NCBI GenBank assembly: GCA_023388255.1 | Contig: JAEWGO010000002.1 | Location: 248,001-312,000, forward strand | Length of the DNA: 64,000 bases | Direction: 5' to 3' | Source: Pseudomonadota bacterium | GTDB lineage: Bacteria > Pseudomonadota > Gammaproteobacteria > Xanthomonadales > Rhodanobacteraceae | Shown: in pieces, positions 60,179 to 64,000 of the stretch | How the letters are laid out: each line of letters starts with the position of its first letter | Numbering within the stretch: position 1 is the first letter of the stretch | Position numbers and translations under genes: made by a program | Notes under the pieces: model-generated | Seen by the model: only the letters and a program-made list of their open reading frames with translations | What the model was told of the DNA's origin: nothing | Database searches by the model: none

Positions 60179-62443
60179 CTACTTCAGGCTGTCACTGAGG
60201 ATGCGTGGCGTGACGAAGATCAGAAGTTCGGCCTTGGTGTCGTTGCGCGCCTTGTTCTTGAACAGGTTGCCGAGCACCGGCATGTCGCCGAGCAGCGGCA
60301 CCTTCTTGATCGTGTCGGACTTGCTGACCTCGTAGACGCCACCGAGGACAACGGTCTGGCCGTTGTCGACCAGCACTTCCGTGCTGATCTCGCGTTTGTC
60401 CAGCGTCGGCACCTGGCCGCCACCCGGGTTGTCCACATATCCCGCAATTGCGTCCTTCTTGACGTTGAGGTTCAGAACCACGCGATCATCCGCCGTGATC
60501 GTCGGCGTGACCTTGAGCTCGAGCACGGCTTCCTTGAACTGCACGGTCGCGGTACCGGTACCGGCACCACCACCTGAGTTCTGGAAGGTGACGTAGCCGA
60601 CTTCCTGACCCTGCTTGATATCCGCTTCCTGCTGGTTCGCGGTGATCACGCGCGGACTGGAGATGACTTCGCCGCGGCCTTCGGTCTGTGCCGCCGAGAG
60701 TTCAAGGTCGAGCAGGTAGTCCGCGCCGAGGATCGCCAAGCCGAAGCTGCCGGCCGGATTCGTCGCCGGCATGTTGACGTTGTAGCGATTGCTGAGATTG
60801 TTGCCCGACTGGGTGACGCGGCCGCCGTCAAGACCTGGCGGAAAGACCGGAAGCGGATTGCCGTTAGCGAGGCGGCCGGCGAAGGCCTGATCGATCATGT
60901 AGTCCGTACCGGCGGAGTTGCCGCTCGTCGCGATGACATTGCCATTGCTGGCCTGCCGCGCAGCACTGACGCCGAACTTGACGCCGAGTTCGCGCGCAAA
61001 GCTGTCGGTCGCGATGACGATGCGCGATTCGATCAGCACCTGCTGCACCGGGCGATCAAGCACCGCGATCAGCTGGCGGATTTCCTGGATCTTCGACGGA
61101 ATGTCGCTGACCAGCAGCGTGTTGGTGCGGTCGTCGAACGTGACGCTGCCGCGCGAGGACAGAAAGCCGCGCTGGTTCTGCTGTCCGCCGCTTTGCTGCT
61201 GGCCGCCGGCCTGGTTGGTCTGCGTGTCCTTGGTCAGCAGCGAGGCGATGTCCTTGGCCTTGCCGTAGCTCACCGGAATATAGTCGGAGACGAGCTGCTC
61301 CTTGTCTTCCATCTTCAGGCGCGCGTCGGCGATCGCTTCTTCGCGGTCGGAGATTTCCTTCTGCGGCGCGACCCAGATCACGTTGCCGCGCTTGCGCTTG
61401 TCGAGGCCCTTTGCCTGCAGCACGATGTCGAGCGCCTGGTCCCACGGCACGTTGATCAGGCGCAGGGTCACGTTGCCCTGCACGCTGTCGGACACGACGA
61501 TATTGAGATCGGAGACGTCGGCGATCAGCTGCAGGACAGAGCGCGTCGGGATGTCCTGGAAGTTGAAGGTGACGCGGCTGCCGTTGTACTCCGGCTCGGC
61601 GTTCTTGCCCTTGAGCTTCGGATCGTCCTTCTTCTGCGCGACCTCGACGACGTACTCGTTGCCGCTCTGGTAGGCGAGCTGCTCAAACGGCTGCTTGGCG
61701 ACGATTTCCATGTGCACGCCGTTGTTGCTCGCACGCGTGTCGATCGACTGCACCGGCGTGGCGAAGTCGAGCACGTCCAGGTGCTGCGCCTGGTTCGGTG
61801 CCAGCTTCACGTTGATCAGGTCGAGCACGATGCGGCCGCCTTCGCGCTTGAGGTTCGCAGCGGCGCCGGGGCCGTTGAACGTGACGACGACGCGTCCTTC
61901 ACCGTTCTTGCCACGACGGAAGTCGACGTTGGAGAGCTGGATCTCGTTCGGCGCAGTGACCGTCTTGGTCGGATCGGTCTTGCCGACCGAGGTCGCGACG
62001 CTGTTGCCGCCGACCAGTCCATTGTTCACGGTCAGCACGACGTCGTTGCCGTTAGTGCGAGTGGTGTAGCCGGTCACCCTGAACAGGTCGACCACCACGC
62101 GCGTGCGTCCCGCCGCCTCGATCGCGGAGACGCCGGAAACCGCGCCGGCACCGATGTCGACGCGGCGCTTGTTGAATCCGTTGCGCGAGTTGGCGAAGTC
62201 CAGAGCGACGCTGGGCGGCGTCTCGGTGGAAAACACCTGCGGCGCCGCGGGCGGACTGGCGAACTTCAGCGTGACTTCGACCTTGCCGCCTGGCAATGCC
62301 GTGTAGCTGATGTCGTTGAGGACGTTCTCCGCTTGTGCCGAAGCACCCAGCAGAACACCAAGCAGGAGCAGCATCCAGCGCAATGACCGCTTCGCCGTGA
62401 AGGCGAGCGTGCGCTCCGAAGTTGCCGGGTAGGTCGTGATCAT
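60179..62443 (-). CDS. pilQ: Type IV pilus secretin PilQ
   Basis: A 754-residue outer-membrane secretin through which the type IV pilus passes. The N-terminal part has a signal peptide (…LLLLGVLLGASAQAEN), one or two AMIN domains that bind peptidoglycan (about 40-300), N0/N1 domains (VTFNFQDIPTRSVLQLIADVSDLNIVVSDSVQGNVTLRLINVPWDQALDIVL), and the C-terminal secretin domain ending VPLLGDMPVLGNLFKNKARNDTKAELLIFVTPRIL. I prefer the ATG at 62443, preceded by GGGGGC; the ATG at 62470 overlaps the pilP stop. Confidence 0.96.
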   Translation of the reverse strand: MITTYPATSERTLAFTAKRSLRWMLLLLGVLLGASAQAENVLNDISYTALPGGKVEVTLKFASPPAAPQVFSTETPPSVALDFANSRNGFNKRRVDIGAGAVSGVSAIEAAGRTRVVVDLFRVTGYTTRTNGNDVVLTVNNGLVGGNSVATSVGKTDPTKTVTAPNEIQLSNVDFRRGKNGEGRVVVTFNGPGAAANLKREGGRIVLDLINVKLAPNQAQHLDVLDFATPVQSIDTRASNNGVHMEIVAKQPFEQLAYQSGNEYVVEVAQKKDDPKLKGKNAEPEYNGSRVTFNFQDIPTRSVLQLIADVSDLNIVVSDSVQGNVTLRLINVPWDQALDIVLQAKGLDKRKRGNVIWVAPQKEISDREEAIADARLKMEDKEQLVSDYIPVSYGKAKDIASLLTKDTQTNQAGGQQQSGGQQNQRGFLSSRGSVTFDDRTNTLLVSDIPSKIQEIRQLIAVLDRPVQQVLIESRIVIATDSFARELGVKFGVSAARQASNGNVIATSGNSAGTDYMIDQAFAGRLANGNPLPVFPPGLDGGRVTQSGNNLSNRYNVNMPATNPAGSFGLAILGADYLLDLELSAAQTEGRGEVISSPRVITANQQEADIKQGQEVGYVTFQNSGGGAGTGTATVQFKEAVLELKVTPTITADDRVVLNLNVKKDAIAGYVDNPGGGQVPTLDKREISTEVLVDNGQTVVLGGVYEVSKSDTIKKVPLLGDMPVLGNLFKNKARNDTKAELLIFVTPRILSDSLK

Positions 62444-62466
62444 GAGCTTTGCCCCCAATGAATCGA

Positions 62467-62991
62467 TCATTTCTTGGTGTCGCCCAGGGCGATCGAAGCT
62501 TGCCGTTCCATCCAGCCACCGGTGCCGTTAGGGACCAGCTCGACAAGGTCGATACGTTCCTCGCCGATCGCGGTGATGCGTCCGTAGTTCTGGCCAAGGT
62601 AATTGCCCAGATGCACGCGATGCACCACACCATCCGGATCGCGCACCAGACCTTCGATCTTCTTCGCCAGGCCGAGCGTGCCGGACATTTTCAAGCCGTC
62701 CAGCGGGAACGATTCCAGCGGTTCGCGCGTACGGTTCTGGTCCGGGTGCGGACCGGAGTTGGCGTTCTGCTCCTGCTCTTCGGCACTGAGACCGAACGGA
62801 TCCCGCAGGTCCTGATCCTTGTAGAGGAACGTTTCGAACGTCTTGACCACGGGTAACGGTTGCAACGGAGCGCCCTTCTTGGCTTTTTGCTGGGCCACCC
62901 ACTGGTGTGGATCCACGCTCGGCGTACAGCCGGTCATGACCAGCAGCGCGAGCATGGCGATCGAACAGGTGGAAGCGAAACCGGTCTTCAT
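62467..62991 (-). CDS. pilP: Type IV pilus lipoprotein PilP
   Basis: A 174-residue lipoprotein (lipobox VMTGC) that links the inner-membrane PilN/PilO complex to PilQ. The C-terminal beta domain reads LDGLKMSGTLGLAKKIEGLVRDPDGVVHRVHLGNYLGQNYGRITAIGEERIDLVELV, the PilP core; it includes the family's 'RDPF' string in DLRDPFGLS. SD GGGAGGGAAG lies before the ATG at 62991. Confidence 0.95.
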   Translation of the reverse strand: MKTGFASTCSIAMLALLVMTGCTPSVDPHQWVAQQKAKKGAPLQPLPVVKTFETFLYKDQDLRDPFGLSAEEQEQNANSGPHPDQNRTREPLESFPLDGLKMSGTLGLAKKIEGLVRDPDGVVHRVHLGNYLGQNYGRITAIGEERIDLVELVPNGTGGWMERQASIALGDTKK

Positions 62992-62992
62992 G

Positions 62993-63679
62993 TCACTTCC
63001 CTCCCGCCGCAGGCTTTTTGGCACCAGGCTTGCCGGGAGTCGCCGCGTGCTGTGCGGCAGCCTCTTCGTCATCCAGGTAGCGGTAGGTCTTGACCGTACC
63101 TTCGAGCGTGAGCTGGCCGCTGGTGCCTGCGGCCGCTCCCGCCGTCGGCGCCTTGAATGGCTTCAGCGAGACGTCGTGCATGGTCAGGATGACCACGCGC
63201 GGCAGCGAGGCGACGTTGCTGATGAACGAACCGAACTGGTGATAGGTGCCGAGCATCTTCAGCTGGATCGGTTTCTCCGCGTAGAAGTCCTTCATCACCT
63301 CGGGGCCGGGCTGGAACAGATCGGTCTCGATACCGGCAGCCTGTGCCGCCTGCGTGATGTCGTTGAGAAGGTCCGGCATCTCGGTTTTGCTCGGCAACTG
63401 CCGCAGCATCGTCTGCAGCATCTCCTTCATGTCGTCGAGCTGCTTGCGATAGGCGGCAAGGTTCACGACCTTGGACTGCTTGTCGGAAAATTCCTTCTTG
63501 AGCGCGACTTCCTTCTGGCGCGCGCGCTCAAGCCCGTCCTGCTGGTCGCTGACATAGAGGTACCAGCCGAAGAACAGGATGACGATGACGATGAGACTGG
63601 CGAAAAACACCTTGACCGACTTCGGCCAACCGCCAATGTTGTTGCGATCGAGATTGCGCAGATCGTCGAGGAAGCTCAT
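62993..63679 (-). CDS. pilO: Type IV pilus assembly protein PilO
   Basis: A 228-residue inner-membrane protein with one helix (about 24-44, VKVFFASLIVIVILFFGWYLYV), a coiled-coil stretch and a ferredoxin-like periplasmic domain (…LPSKTEMPDLLNDITQAAQAAGIETDLFQPGPEVMKDFYAEKPIQLKMLGTYHQFGSFISNVASLPRVVIL). It forms heterodimers with PilN. The ATG overlaps the pilN stop (ATGA), and pilP follows 1 nt after its stop. A Pro/Ala/Lys-rich tail extends the usual length. Confidence 0.95.
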   Translation of the reverse strand: MSFLDDLRNLDRNNIGGWPKSVKVFFASLIVIVILFFGWYLYVSDQQDGLERARQKEVALKKEFSDKQSKVVNLAAYRKQLDDMKEMLQTMLRQLPSKTEMPDLLNDITQAAQAAGIETDLFQPGPEVMKDFYAEKPIQLKMLGTYHQFGSFISNVASLPRVVILTMHDVSLKPFKAPTAGAAAGTSGQLTLEGTVKTYRYLDDEEAAAQHAATPGKPGAKKPAAGGK

Positions 63680-64000
63680 TTCTTTTCCCCCGCGGCTGCC
63701 GCAGTCGTCGATGGCGGTGTCGCGGCCCCCTTGTCCGTGGCGGGAGCCGGCTTGTTCACGAGCTTGCCGGCTGCGCTTTCCAACTGCGCACCGAGATCGG
63801 CCGGCTTCTTCGCATCGGCGGCTTCCACTGCGGGCGCAGCCGCCGGCTGCGCGGCCTCTTCGTTCTCCTGCGCGTCTTGCGGCTTGCGCAGCTTCACGTC
63901 GAGCGAGAACACGTACGGCGTCTTCTTGTCGGCGTCCTTGCTGTCGGCCTTGTTCTCGATCTTGCGCAGGTCGGTATGTCCCATCCACGGCGACACATCG
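63676..64000 (-). CDS. pilN: Type IV pilus assembly protein PilN, 3' part
   Basis: Only the C-terminal part of PilN is inside the window; the gene runs off the right edge. The visible sequence has the PilN ending (…PWMGHTDLRKIENK…TPYVFSLDVKLRKP). A long Ala/Pro/Lys-rich tail of about 60 residues follows, beyond the usual PilN end. It is coupled to pilO by a 4-nt overlap. Confidence 0.85.
   Translation of the reverse strand, partial: DVSPWMGHTDLRKIENKADSKDADKKTPYVFSLDVKLRKPQDAQENEEAAQPAAAPAVEAADAKKPADLGAQLESAAGKLVNKPAPATDKGAATPPSTTAAAAGEKK

Noticed and set aside
1..64000. CRISPR arrays, tRNA or rRNA genes
   Set aside because: I saw no regularly spaced repeats, and no cloverleaf or rRNA core sequence on reading both strands; a dedicated tRNA scan could still find one I missed.

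Overview
The window reads as a chromosomal segment of a high-GC gammaproteobacterium. The mix of genes (S46 dipeptidyl peptidase, PPC-tailed M4 metalloprotease, M56/BlaI pair with a TonB-like tail, type IV pilus pilNOPQ, Bat cluster) fits the order Lysobacterales (Xanthomonadales), for example a Rhodanobacteraceae-like genus. This placement is inferred from gene content only. No rRNA, tRNA or CRISPR was seen.

Layout. 1-6.9 kb: housekeeping genes (uup-type ABC-F ATPase, dusA, S46 peptidase, SDR protein). 7-30.6 kb: a large non-flagellar type III secretion system (T3SS). On the minus strand sctV-C-D-F-I-J-K-L-N-O-P run as one compact unit. On the plus strand a soluble PAS histidine kinase and a FixJ-type response regulator are translationally coupled to sctQ-R-S-T. 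sctU is read from the minus strand behind a pair of paralogous unknown proteins and a GNAT acetyltransferase. A FliO-like gene lies between the two big units. A DUF1521 protein with the GDPH self-cleavage motif of rhizobial NopE follows sctP as a candidate effector. A glycine-rich 232-aa protein and two unknown proteins complete the island. 30.8-37.6 kb: tonB, DUF456, GFA-type zinc protein, HlyIII family, double universal stress protein, AAA ATPase and gap. 38-43.2 kb: secreted M4 protease, M56/BlaI pair and S1/P1 nuclease. 43.8-45.2 kb: two tandem outer-membrane barrel genes. 45.26-47.72 kb: an intact IS21-family element with a 7-bp target duplication. 47.8-56.5 kb: an SDF-family symporter and a Bat cluster (moxR, DUF58, DUF4381, batA, batB/C fusion, batD). 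56.5-64 kb: a cyclic-nucleotide-binding/EAL protein, an Ig-like lipoprotein and pilQ-P-O-N (pilN cut by the window edge).

How it fits together. The T3SS has a secretin, both membrane rings, inner rod, needle candidate, ATPase with stalk and stator, sorting platform, needle-length regulator and all five export-gate proteins. I recognised no gatekeeper, hydrophobic translocator or classical chaperone. A box built on GGGWWWACCC with flanking CTAG-type bases occurs upstream of four T3SS-linked transcription units: sctV, the DUF1521 protein, the 232-aa protein and a 108-aa protein. This is my strongest candidate for an undescribed regulon. The two-component pair encoded with sctQRST is a plausible, unproven controller.
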